Assembly: GCF_030867145.1 (NCBI RefSeq)
Contig: NC_134431.1
Span: 8,571,089-8,635,088 of the forward strand
Direction: 5' to 3'
Source: Opisthocomus hoazin
Lineage: Eukaryota; Chordata; Aves; Opisthocomiformes; Opisthocomidae
Length of the DNA stretch: 64,000 nt
Shown: one piece after another, positions 13,041 through 23,192 of the stretch
Position numbering within the stretch: position 1 is the first letter of the stretch
Layout: every line of letters begins with the position of its first letter
The notes under the pieces: generated by a model
Told to the model about the DNA's origin: nothing
What the model saw: the letters and a program-made list of their open reading frames with translations, nothing else
Database searches by the model: none
Program-made: the position numbers and the translations under genes

Positions 13041-14180
13041 TCCACTAGTCAAGGAAATTGAACACAGTACCTTAGTGAAATGGGGAACACCAAGCCTTTA
13101 ATGGTAAAAACTGAAGTAAAAAAAGGGCAAGTTTTCAGGCAATAATGATAAGCACTTTAATAGTTGAACTTGAAAATGAGGGAGTGTTTTTGGCAGCAAA
13201 AGTAAAAAAATATGGTAAACTGTTTTTACAGTATTTTCACTAAGTATTTGAATGAGTGGGCCTAGTATTTTGAAGATTGGAAGCAATTCGGATGAACTTG
13301 ATGAATTGTCCTCAGCAAAAAGTGTGAAATCCAGTCTGAATTGCATTAGGAATGTTGACAGTGATGTCCTCAAAAATATTGACAAAGGTGAATGATTTGA
13401 TGAGTCTGCAAATGTAAAAAAGAAGTTGAAATTAAATGTGAAGAGGGGAATAAAAATAAGACTGTTGAGATAAGAAATGGAGTGATATATTCAAGTACTT
13501 GGTGTGAAATATAGTCTCAGTAAAAACAGGAAAACATTATCTAGGGTTTTACTGGTACTACCAGAACCAATGTATCTTCATAGACAGATGATAAGAAATG
13601 TAATAGCTCTGAGACTACTAAAGCAATCAATGTAAAAATATATTTCCAAGATATGCTTGTCGTGAATTTTATCATATGCTTCTTTAATTTTAAACTTTCA
13701 GCAGATATGCATTCTTCCTGGTAGAAAATACCTCACATTTCCCCCTGTAGTCTTCTATACTTAGAGAACTGACAGGAGTTACAACACTTGAAGGAGCAGT
13801 CTGTTAGTGGCATGTATAGATAAGCCATTCTGAAAGGTAGAGCACATTATTTTTGGTTTTAGAACGGGTCATGTCAGACGACAGAAGAGAGCTGTGAAGC
13901 TAAATGTGAGCTTGCTAGTGAAGACTGCAGCAGGTTATTGACATCTCTGCTTATTTTCAAGTTGATGCAATGTTTTAGGGTATTGTGACAAAACTTGCAT
14001 TGTCACTTGGTTGATCACAACTGGTCTTGCCTTCGGTTTGTAGCTACACAGTTTGAGTCACAGCTTCAAATTATTTGTCTTGTATAGTCTTCTATAAACA
14101 ATCTGTTCAGGGCTTCTTATGTAACATTATTCCTCGCAAGTTCAGCAAAAAATGCTGCATCGTGAAAAATGTGCATAATG
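13041..14180. other. AT-rich block with coding-like but broken frames
   Basis: Base composition shifts sharply from the GC-rich flank to AT-rich DNA. On the + strand a frame at 13252-13395 (47 codons) has a coding-like composition (many Ser, Asp, Glu and Lys), and further coding-like stretches continue to about 13640, separated by stops. This could be a decayed retrocopy of an unidentified gene or simply AT-rich noncoding DNA. No poly-A tail or target-site duplication was recognised, and no parent gene could be named. Confidence 0.3.
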
Positions 14181-14796
14181 TATAACAAATTTAGCCCCTT
14201 TGGTAACAGCAGACAAGTGAGTCTTCCCTTCATTTTGCAACACGGTTATTGCAGCTTGGAGGAAGGAGGGTGGGAAAACGCAAGGCAAAACAAGAAAAAG
14301 GGTAAAAGCAGCCTTTGCAGCAGTACTGTAAAAATTAGAAATGCATTTTACTAAACTGTTGCTGGTTTTGAGCTAAAGAAAAAGTATATTTCCCTTTCCC
14401 CATTGGCTTCTACAATCTTGCCCCACATGGCAGGACACAAAAGCCCTTTCTGGCTGAGACCAGCCTCAGCACAGGCGCAGGCGCAAGACGGCAATACGTC
14501 TGAAGCATCCTCAAGTGTTTGCAGTGATTTCTCCCTGCAAGACGCGGTTTTGCTGTAGCCGCTATGTTGCATCACCTCTCGTTCTATAAATCTGTCAATG
14601 TCTATCCAAGCCCGGAGCGAATCCATTTGCTACAACCTTTACGAGTACTAAAGCCCATCTGTAGGGAGCCACGCACAAGATTATTTCTGTCCTCCTCTTA
14701 TTACAGACTCAGTGGACTCATTTAAAGAAGCTGTTCCGTGAACCTGTTGCCTCCCAGGCTGAGAGCGTGCGTGCAAGCGGATGGGAGTCTGAAATC

Positions 14797-14981
14797 GAAC
14801 AGCCTGCCCAGGGACACGGTGGAGTCACCAGCCCCAGAGGTATTTAAGAGACGTGCAGGTATGGCACTTAGGGACGTGGTTTAGTGGTGGACTTGGCAGC
14901 GTTAGGTTTGTGGTTGGAGTTGATGATCTTAGAGGTCCTTTCCAACCTAAATGATTCTGTGACTCTGTGTTTCTATGACTT
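14797..14981 (+). mobile_element. CR1 LINE, 3' end fragment
   Basis: The sequence follows the 3' untranslated end of avian CR1 retrotransposons. It has a 'GGTGGAGTCACC' start, then 'GGCACTTAGGGACGTGGTTTAGTGG', 'TTGATGATCTTAGAGGTC' and 'TTCCAACCTAAATGATTCT', and ends in degenerate ATTCTATGA-type terminal repeats. The copy is 5'-truncated, as is usual for CR1. Moderate divergence from the remembered consensus suggests a mid-age insertion. Its 5' boundary is approximate. Confidence 0.93.
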
Positions 14982-16119
14982 CGGCAGCATCGATGACCGC
15001 GATGTGCCACCCCTGCAGAGGGAGCAGAACTGCCGTGATGAGGCATGATGCAGTGAGGAACGTTTTGTCCACATGATTATATGTTCTGGCAACTATAGGA
15101 CCCAAATCCTAACATTAAATGTAAATTAAATTACCATTCACTGAGCTGCTGAGAGGCATCTGCTCTAAGGGAGGATGCCGCAGACTGCAGCAAAACTCAA
15201 TCAAAATCAGCTCCCAGTTAGCTTGAGCACCAGCAGCACAGAGCTCACACACCCTTACCTGCTGGGCTTCTTGGCCTCCTGACTGGGGGGTGAGCTACCC
15301 AAACCTGTAAAGCTGGCTTGGTGCCTTGAGGCTGCCCAGGGCATGGGGTGGTCCCCACTCTGGGATGCTTCCTGGGGCGGTCCCCACTCTGGGATGTGTC
15401 CCAGGGATGGTCCCCGCTCCAGGATGCTTCCCAGGGGTGGCTGGGTGGTGTTCTGCACAGCGGGCTGCTGAACTTCGCACGTGGGGCTAGCTCATGAATA
15501 CATCCTTAGCCAAAAACCTAGATTCATGTTTTCAAACTCAGAAGCTAATATCAGAAAGCTGAGATGTCTATTTCTTGTATTCCTTCCAGGAAATGGTCTA
15601 GTTGCACAGGTAGCAGAACTTCCCAGTCTTGGCACTGAATATTGATGTTACAACAGTATTTAAACATTTACTCTCCTTTCACACACACAAACACAAGCTC
15701 ATGTGTGTGCACAGAGGAGTCAGGTGGACTCGCAGTCCTTTCAATGTCAGTGAGAGAGGTAAGCCTGAATCTTTCTAAGCAGGACCTGGGATGGGTGCCA
15801 TCCTATTGCTGTGTAATTTGGCTGGATGGTTCTGAGCCATCTTAATTCTCCAGCCATCATTACTTTGCTTGGTCATCGTTCATACATTTCTATATTCTAG
15901 TTTGCTTGGACGAAAGAGCAAACAGCTAGAGTGTACGAGTCTACATTTTTGGAATTGGAGCTAAATTACCCTCCAGTTAAAGCACTACTGTGTTTTACAA
16001 TAATTGCTGATTAAAATTCAACTGCACTAAATTCCACCTGTCATTCCCAGCATCATCTCCACTTGCAACAATGCCAACACCATGAGCGGGTATGAAGGAA
16101 AGGACTGAAGGAAGTGGTT
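14982..16119. other. Intergenic stretch with a minisatellite
   Basis: Unique noncoding DNA between two CR1 fragments. Apart from the three-copy minisatellite at 15349-15440 nothing is recognisable. Open frames at 15255-15480 on the - strand come from that tandem repeat. Confidence 0.6.
15349..15440. repeat. Three-copy minisatellite, 29-30 bp unit
   Basis: Three imperfect tandem copies each start with 'GGTCCCC' (near 15350, 15379 and 15409) and carry the shared core 'GGATG' followed by a 'CC(T/A)GGG' end. Spacing is 29 then 30 bp. The array is GC-rich and short. It has no apparent functional link to the gene downstream. Confidence 0.85.
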
Positions 16120-16218
16120 TCACAGAATCACAGAATAGTAGGGATTGGAAGGGACCTCTGTGGGTCATCTAGTCCAACCCTCCTGCCGAAGCAGGGTCAC
16201 CTACAGCAGGCTGCACAG
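16120..16218 (-). mobile_element. CR1 LINE, 3' end fragment, minus orientation
   Basis: Reading along the + strand, the segment opens with 'CACAGAATCACAGAATAG', the reverse complement of the CR1 terminal repeats. It continues with 'GGGATTGGAAGGGACCTCTG', 'TCATCTAGTCCAACCCTCCTGC' split by small changes, and a 'GGTCACCTACAGCAGGCTGCACAG' block. This is the classical avian CR1 3' end inserted on the minus strand. It is about 100 bp long and 5'-truncated. The right-hand boundary is uncertain by a few bases. Confidence 0.95.
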
Positions 16219-19200
16219 TACCTTTTGTCTGCACAATTCCATGCTTTTATTTGGCCACAATCTGCTAACTCCCCTCTCCCAAACCCTCGGGATGTTTTCC
16301 ATGAAACGTCTGCTCTACAGGAAGCTTTGTAGAAAGAAGACACCATGGTTCAGGTTTTCAAAAGCAGCCTCCTCGTTTTCACACCTAGGCAGGACAGACA
16401 CCCACCTGCCTGAGCTGCTTTATCATTTGTGGCCAGCCAACCTGCTACTTTAATACACAGATCCTTATGACTATTGACTGAGTTTCCAGGTGGGCTTTTC
16501 TCTTATGAAGCTTTTTAGAGGAGCTAGATGAGATTTTCATGTACACGAGCTCCTACTTAGCATCTCATTTTTGCTCCTGGCCGTGGGATGTGCACCAAGT
16601 CCCTTTCCCCAGCTCTCCTGAACTCGCCTGTTGCTGCAAATCTTCTTCCGACTTGTTAAACTCCCCAGTCCTTTCCTTCTCCCCTTGCGCCTTCTCCAAT
16701 TCAGCATTTTTGGCCACCTTCTTACTTTTGCTCTTCCATCCTCTTTTTCCCAGCTCTCCGAAGCTTTTCTTCACTATGCCTAGCATTTCCCAGCCTGGAG
16801 AGCTGGGGAATAGCACAGCCCCTTTTGCTTGTGGCTGAATATTGCAACAGACAACACGTGTCTGCAAATTACTGCTACCCTGCATTTCATCAGTCTGGGT
16901 CCACATTTGAGTCATCAGAAAAGAATCAGCCTGATTTAACATCCATTTACCTATCCTGGCTGTCTGAACTGGAAAAATAATAACCAAAAAAACCAAACCC
17001 CAACATTTGGGAAGGCAGAATGAAGCAGAAGATGGTCTGCTGAGTTATAGTCCCCGGCAGTGCTCAACCCACTCCCACACTCCTGCTCCCAGGGGTCGGA
17101 AGCCACCGAATGTGCTGAACCCATCCAGATTCAGCAGATGCCAACAGCAAAACCAGAGTGCAGCGTGTGCTGTGGAGCCTCAGGTTCTCTTAACCCTCAG
17201 GAAAAGGCTGGCCAGACAAATGTGAGAAGAAGCAGGGCTAGCAAGGGACCCAAGGCTGGCGGCTCAGCATCTCATTACTCATCCTCTCGGCTCTGTCTCA
17301 CACATGGTTTAGCACCTTTGTGGGCTTGTTTTTTATAGCTGAAGAGAGAGAGAGAGATGTGTGACTCTAAGACAACAGGATATTGGGAGAGAAGGGTGGA
17401 ATAACAGCAAGACTGAAAACAAATCTGCTTCTAGATGGGGTTTCGGGTTTACATGAGCGCAGTGTGTTTTGAACCACACTGCCCAGACAGTGTAACGTTC
17501 GGGCTAGCTCCTTCGGGCAGCACTTGCCGTGCCACAGCAGGGCACGTGCGTGGCTGGGCTATCAGCAACCCAGAGCGCTGCTGGCTTGCCTGGCTCCCAA
17601 CCAGCAAAGGATGCTGTAAAATCCTGTCTGGCTTACAATGTAATTATACTGAGGTTAGAATATATGAATGCTTGTATTAGAGAAACGGAGAAGGTAGTCT
17701 TCAGATGAAGGCAGGAAATCTGCATTCAATTCCTAGCTCCAACAGAGGCTTTCCTTATGTGGTCTTCAGCAAGCCAAGTAAAACTCCCATGCTTCATACC
17801 CTGAACTCGTATAAGAAAAATTATACTGCCTTCTGTTCTTTGTCTTGACTACTTAGACAGTGAGCACTTCGGGGAGAGAAAGGTTTTCACTCTGTGTTTA
17901 TGCTGTGCCTGGTTTTTCAGAGCATCAGTCTGCAATATTCCCTCAATACAAATAACAAGAAGTAATTAATGTGAAAATGCATATTGTTATACAAGTGTAC
18001 AACAAGCAAGCCCAGTGAACCTATGGCACTTGGTGTAGTTGGGCACGTCAGTCAGCATCTCTCAGTGTCATCCCACGTTGGGTGGCATCCCACTGGCTGG
18101 CAATGCCAGGCCATTCTGCAGGGCTTATTCACCGGTTATGCGTACCCATACGCAGCGCATCTCGCCTCCTGTCCTTCAGCCTGCCCAGAAAGACCAACGG
18201 GAACTCAGATCAGGTAAGGGAATCAATTAGAGCCCTGGAGAGCAGAGACGATCAGGTTTGATTTTGCTTTTGAGAGCTAGAGAACATTTTGCACTGCCAG
18301 CTATGAACTGCCTGGCTCCAGCACCAGCTCTGCCCTGGGGAAGGAAGGGGTACTGTGAGTCAAGGAGGAGCTCAACTGCCCTCACCCGTAGGGATGCTGT
18401 ACTACTCTGAGCAGATTTATGCACGTGATGTGTTCTCACTAGCAGGGTTTGTTTCTCCACTGCATTTGAGCTCCCAGCACGTGGACCCTTTTTTGAACAA
18501 GCAGTGGGCAAACAGGCCAGAGAGCGCAACATACACAAAATAGGGAGTTTGATTTTATTTCCAGAGAGACATGCACAGAACCATAGGGGAGAACACGAGG
18601 GAGAGGGCAGCATATCCTCTCATTCCAGCATATAAAAACTAACTTCCTAGGCTGACCCAAACACCTAAGACTCAAGGCAAAAATAGAAGCTATGTGACTA
18701 GTGGGAAGACAAAGAGCCAGCAGGAAAAATCCATCAGAGCTTTCCATGGTTCAATCAGTCAAAGCCTGCTCCACTGGGGAAACAATCAATTAACCACTTC
18801 CACTAGAGCAGCCACAGACATGCTGTTCTGGAGGCAGTAAATCTTTGAGTTTATTTGTTCTCAGTTGCACTCCCAGCTTATTTACGACATCACAGGAATC
18901 CTCCTCCTTGGTTATGCTCACTTCTCTAAGTTTCTCCCAAGAATCTTTCTGTCCATGATGATCAGTGAAGAGCACTTATGGAATAACAGTTTCCAGCTTC
19001 ACTGCAAAGCCTTATTTCCTTTAAACAGGCGGCCAAACCAAACTGTTTCCTCCGGGCATCTGGTGGGCATTAGGCCTTTAACTGTCCATCTGATTGCCAG
19101 CTGTCAATGCATTTTGCCTCACTTTAAGGCAGATGGTTTTCGTTTAGGATGTTTTGGCCCAACCAGTAATCAGAGCCCTGCAGTACACGAATTAGGCAGG

Positions 19201-21699
19201 GACTGCCCTGAGGAGAAAAATGTTGTAGCAGGCAAATGAGATACAGATGACGCAAAAGCTACAGGATAATGCTGGCAGCACTCAGCCCAAGCCCCTCTGT
19301 TGCAGAACGGTGCAGGAGAGGACTCGAGCATGGCCATTCCCACAGGTATGGTAAAGAGGGAGGTGTGAGAGAGCTTGGGAAAAAATGCACAAAAGGAGCA
19401 TTGAGAAGATGTGACCACATGGCAGCCAGCAGATTGATTGAGCATGGAGAAATATGCACAACAGTGGCACGGGTGGTGGTGATGGTCTTCCTCAGCACCT
19501 CATATGTAGATCTCAGAGCACTCAAAGCAGAAGGGTCTTCAGCCCTGGTGCACTGATGAAGAAAGCAAAGGACAGAGAAGAGCGCTGGGGGTAGAGATCA
19601 GCTATTCAAACCACAGGCCTGTGCTGTCCATTAGGCACTGGTACCCCTGCCATCACTATGCTTTCAAGATGAAGTGAAACAAGAGACATTTTGATGACCA
19701 CAGCATAAGGTTGAGATTAAATTTCCACTCCCCATTTAAATTTTTCCTTGCATGCTTTAAATGAATAGAAAGCAGCTCTCAGTGCTTCTAGGTAGCTCCT
19801 GTGCCTGGGAACCTGGAAGCAGATTTTGATTCACAGGTGCCTTTTCCTCCTGTGATCAAATGTGCTGCCAGGACTGGTAGACAGGAGCTGCCTTAACAGC
19901 TTTAATGCACTTGGATTTGTCCCTATATCTGCTGCTAACACCTTGATTGGTGCTATTGAAATCTCTTCTTAAACATATGGTAATACATTCCTCACTCATG
20001 TCCCTGAATTTCAAAACTCAGACCTGGAGTCATCATTGTCTATAATAAGTCCATTCTGTTCTTTCTGCTTTACTGCTTGCCCAGTCTAGCTTTGATGAAG
20101 GAATTCATGTAATTCAGTAACACCAGAGGATATTTTGATTAGTTTTTGAATCAAAAAACATATTTTCTATTGGGAAGTCCTGCAAACTCAACTTGGCATC
20201 AGATATTCAAATGGCGTCTGCTATTCTGGATGCACCCCCAGTAAATGACTCTGGATGTCAGGGCTGCAAGTGCACTAATAAACCTTAATTGCCCCAGGGA
20301 GCCTCATCTGGGGTTCACACCCACCCTCTCCACCAGAAGCTCCATATAACCTCCAATGCTGGAAGCCTTCAGTTCTTGCCTGGACTGTGTTGTAGGTGAG
20401 TCTGCCTCAGACCTGTTCCTGAACTGGTGTTTGGCTTTCCTTGGTTGACCTCAGAGCTGGTGTGTTGATAGGACCTGTTTCTATCACCACCCTGTCCTAC
20501 CTCCTGTGGTGTGGGGCTCTGCCTCGTTGGTGGGGCTGCTCCTGGCTCCCCCTCTGGGAGCAACCCTGCTCTCGCTGCTTCCTGATGCTGGCAGCCACAA
20601 GTATGCTACAGCTCTGGTAGGACTTGCAGTAGATGGAAGACTCTTAATGGATTGATTTAGTAACTGTTTCAGAGAAGAGTACAGGTCATATCATGGGCTA
20701 TGATTCTTACATTGCTTGCTGTGCATGGAAATAAAAACAAGAGCAGTATTTGTAAGTATGAGGTCTCTATCTCTACTACAGCCTTAGAGCTCAAGAAGGG
20801 TTGAGCTGAGTGCTGGGAATGACCAACCCCAGCATGTCCAGTCTGGCTGTCCTTTGGTTGTCTGCAGCTGAGCTCCAGCACTGGAGGAGGGAAACTTTTT
20901 TGCTCCATGCTGTTGCTCTGCAGCACTCAGCACATAGTAGTTTTAGCTGCACTTTTCCTCATGGAGATGTTGGACTCCAGTCTGCATTTCTGGAACAGCA
21001 CAAACTGGCTGGTCTCTTCATGTGTTCAGTGGCATGGCATTTGGTTATCATGATGGGTGGGCAGATCGAGTGAACGAGGAACATCTTCCTTTGTGCCCTG
21101 AGGGAACAGCATCCTTGCTGGGGCGACCAAGCTTCTACCAGAAAACACGCTCAATCTCATCCCCATCCTAGATTTAGTTGCACTGAATAAACCAGGACAC
21201 GCTGGGTTTCCTTCCCTGAGGCGGGACGGGGTGATCCATGAGATCTGTGCCACGCTGGAGCAAGGGGTGTGCAGCACCGGCAGGCAGCCGGTATTTCCCA
21301 GCCAGTAACTCTCTGTAGGGCTTGCCAGAAGAGGAATACAAGAACTTTGTGAAGAACCCAAGATTCCTTGGTCCATGTGGCACCCCAGGCTCCCACCAGC
21401 ACCTCTCCACCAGTGTGCTGCAGAACTGGTCTGAATGCCAGGTGGGAACAGGCAGCAGCCTTCCGGTTCAGTTTAACCCCACCAGTCGACCAAGGAAAAC
21501 CTCTTGCTGTATGTGCTTTCTGTCTGGGAGCTCGCATAGTTCCAGGTGGTGGCTTTTGGTCTTTTTGGGCTTGGTTTTCTTTTCGGTGCCTGAGGAAAGC
21601 CGGCTGTGCTGCTGACGGTCGGCGATGACCCTTGGGATGGGGGGGAGGAAAGGGCAGAAGGTTTGATGCAGAGAACTAAGCGCTGTCCTGTCCTGGCTG
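16219..21699. other. Proximal 5' flank, no gene recognised
   Basis: Noncoding DNA leading into the RIMS4 promoter. It contains a short GA run near 17343-17357 and unique sequence of mixed composition. A block around 19000-19140 is free of repeats and looks like ordinary unique DNA that could be conserved, but this cannot be judged from one sequence. No open frame here has a recognisable domain. Confidence 0.55.
21680..21688. promoter_or_regulatory. RE1 (REST/NRSF) half-site candidate
   Basis: The nine bases GCGCTGTCC match the GGACAGCGC half of the REST/NRSF element on the opposite strand, about 630 bp upstream of the RIMS4 start codon. The second half (GGTGCTGAA in this orientation) is not clearly present at the normal spacing. 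A REST element would make sense for a neuron-specific gene, but a single half-site can occur by chance. Confidence 0.25.
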
Positions 21700-22046
21700 G
21701 GAACAGCCTCCTCGGGGAGGCCGAGGGCCCTCTGCCGCGGGCGATGGCCGAAGCACCCCCAGACGCGGCAGGGCTGGGTCTCCCTTCAGGTGTCTGAGGA
21801 GCCCCCGGCCCCGCGGCCGCTCCCGCCACGGCTGCTGGGGGGGTGGGCAGCCGGGCTGCTCCCGGAATGGCACCAGCGCCGCTCGGGAACGAACCTCCGG
21901 GCGGTCTCCGGAGCATTTTTTGGCGGGGGGGGCGTGCGAGGCGCCGCCGGGCCCGGTGCAGGGCGGGGGAAGGCCGGCCCCGCCGCCCCCTCACGAACAT
22001 GGCGGCGGGGGCGCGCAGCCCCCGGCCCGGCCCGTCCCGGGCGGCG

Positions 22047-22097
22047 ATTGGCGGCGGCGCCGCCGGGAGCGAGGCGGGGCGGGGCGGCGGGGCGGCG
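22047..22097 (+). promoter_or_regulatory. RIMS4: Core promoter elements: inverted CCAAT and GC boxes
   Basis: ATTGGC at 22047-22052 is an inverted CCAAT box (NF-Y type). It is followed by overlapping Sp1/KLF GC boxes: GGGGCGGGGC at 22076-22085 and GGGGCGG repeats at 22081-22087 and 22089-22095. By the usual spacing of CCAAT boxes (roughly 60-100 bp upstream), transcription would start at about 22110-22160. This start is inferred, not observed. An E-box CAGGTG lies at 22118-22123. Confidence 0.6.
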
Positions 22098-22233
22098 CCC
22101 AGAGGGCCGGGCGGCAGCAGGTGGCTCCGCTCCGCACCGCACCGCGCTCCCGCCTCGCCTCTCGCCCCGCGCCGCCGCCTCACCGCGGCCCCCGCCGCAG
22201 CCAAGACGCCGCGGGCCGTGCTCCGAGTGAAGA

Positions 22234-22383
22234 ATGGGGCGGCGAAGCTGGCCAAGCCCCCGGCGGCGGCGGCGGCGGGCGAGGCCCCCGGCGGCGCCCC
22301 CGGGCTCTTCATGGAGCGGTCGCAGAGCCGCCTCAGCCTCTCCGCCTCCTTCGAGGCGCTGGCCATCTACTTCCCCTGCATGA
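22234..22383 (+). CDS. Overlapping upstream ORF in RIMS4 leader (49 aa)
   Basis: An upstream ATG at 22234 has a strong initiation context (A at -3, G at +4). It opens a 49-codon frame that is out of frame with RIMS4, reads past the RIMS4 ATG at 22311 and stops with TGA at 22381-22383, inside the RIMS4 coding sequence. The peptide is Arg/Pro/Ala/Ser-rich, as expected from GC-rich DNA, and probably has no function of its own. If the mRNA starts upstream of 22234, scanning ribosomes would meet this ATG first, so it could lower RIMS4 translation. Whether it is translated is unknown. Confidence 0.45.
   Translation: MGRRSWPSPRRRRRRARPPAAPPGSSWSGRRAASASPPPSRRWPSTSPA
22261..22278 (+). repeat. (CGG)6 in the predicted 5' leader
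   Basis: Six perfect CGG units lie 33-50 bases upstream of the RIMS4 start codon, inside the upstream ORF, where they encode Arg in the uORF frame. In the frame shared with RIMS4 the same bases give an Ala run. The length is short and in the normal range for such tracts, but the class of repeat is prone to length variation. Confidence 0.9.
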
Positions 22384-22407
22384 ACAGCTTCGACGAGGAG
22401 GACGCGG
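22311..22407 (+). CDS. RIMS4: RIMS4 exon 1, coding part (residues 1-32)
   Basis: RIMS4 (RIM4-gamma) is a short member of the RIM family. It carries only the C-terminal C2 domain of RIM scaffolds and acts at presynaptic active zones and in neurites to modulate exocytosis and neurite growth (family knowledge). This exon encodes the characteristic N-terminus, beginning MERSQSRLSLSASFEALAIY and continuing F-P-C-M-N-S-F with an acidic D-E-E-D end, which I recognise as RIMS4-specific rather than RIMS3. The start is set by this match. Its context is weak (T at -3, G at +4). The reading frame stays open upstream to at least 21843. The donor GTAGGG follows at 22408, leaving one base of codon 33. RxxS motifs at residues 3-6 suggest kinase sites (inference). 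Confidence 0.96.
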
Positions 22408-22426
22408 GTAGGGGGCGGCGGGGGGG
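22406..22426 (+). other. G-quadruplex-type motif over exon 1 donor
   Basis: G-tracts at 22406-22408, 22411-22415 and 22420-22426 (the last long enough to supply two tracts) are separated by loops of 1-4 bases, satisfying the usual G3+N1-7 rule. The motif covers the GT of the exon 1 donor at 22408-22409. In the RNA it could compete with U1 snRNA pairing. Folding is predicted from the pattern only. Confidence 0.6.
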
Positions 22427-23184
22427 CTGCGGCGGCTGAGGGGGGGGGAGTTCGTTCGTGACCGTGAGCGCGTCCCCGGGCTGCGGGCGGGCGGGCGGAG
22501 GGAGGGGGCGGCTTCTGCCTCAGCCCCCCTGGGTGCGGGCGAGAGGGCGTCCGGCCTGCCGGGCGCTGGCGCGCACGGGACTCGCGGGCCGGTTGCCCTG
22601 AGGGGCCGCTGGCACCGCGCCCCGCGCTGCGCGCCCGGAGGAGAGCGAAAGCGGTTCCGAAGTCCCTCATGAAGCCTGTCGGAGCGGGTGCGGCGATTGC
22701 TGCCCGCTTCCTACAGACCTTTCTGCCCTCGAAGAGTTGGCGGTGGTCGTGAAATAAGACCAAGCTTCGGGCAGAGGGCTGTTGGTAGGGAAAAGTGGGA
22801 GAGGAATGGGGTTGAATGGGGAGAGAAGGGTGCTGGGCACCGGGAGCAGCGGCGTGGGGAGGGAGGACGTGCGAGGGAGCGGGTGGGGAGCGGTCTGTGA
22901 GTGCTTTGCCCCTTCCCAGCGGCTCGCCCATGGACGAGGGGTGTTCTTCACAGCACACGCTGTACCGGAGTCTGAGCCTGCGAGTGAAGCCTCTGCGCGG
23001 CGGGCGATGGAAGTTGGTAGCTGAGGCGTGTTTGAACGCTGGCTGTCATGGTTGCATCCCTCAAAATGCCGGCGTGCGCCTTTGTCTCGCGGCTCATCCC
23101 AAGGCGTGCAGATGCCGGCAGGAATGCGCGGGCGAAGCAGCCCGCTGGCTGCTGCACCTGTAACGGCGGTGTTTGTAAGGGAGC

Positions 23185-23192
23185 TGACGTAA
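23185..23192. promoter_or_regulatory. CRE/ATF-like site in proximal intron 1
   Basis: TGACGTAA at 23185-23192 matches the CRE/ATF-C/EBP half-palindrome and sits about 780 bp inside intron 1, just beyond the CpG island. RIM-family genes are neuronal, so a cAMP- or activity-responsive site would be plausible, but an 8-base match has a high chance rate. Confidence 0.25.

Larger units (their letters stand above)
21700..22665. promoter_or_regulatory. RIMS4: CpG island spanning RIMS4 promoter and exon 1
   Basis: About 950 bp of extremely GC-rich, CpG-dense DNA stands out from both flanks. It contains the 5' untranslated region, the first coding exon, GC boxes and an inverted CCAAT box, and has no TATA box at a suitable place. 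This is the normal architecture of a broad CpG-island promoter. Long open frames on the minus strand through the island reflect the scarcity of AT-rich stop codons, not genes. CpG density declines gradually to about 23.1 kb. Confidence 0.93.

Noticed and set aside
1..21699. Search for YWHAB or another gene upstream of RIMS4
   Set aside because: No 14-3-3 or other recognisable exon on either strand. The intergenic distance seems to exceed the window on this side.
21473..22958. Long minus-strand open frames (297 and 390 codons) through the CpG island
   Set aside because: They run antisense to RIMS4 exon 1 in DNA so GC-rich that stop codons are rare. The peptides are Pro/Ala/Arg-rich without domains, and two of them overlap in different frames.
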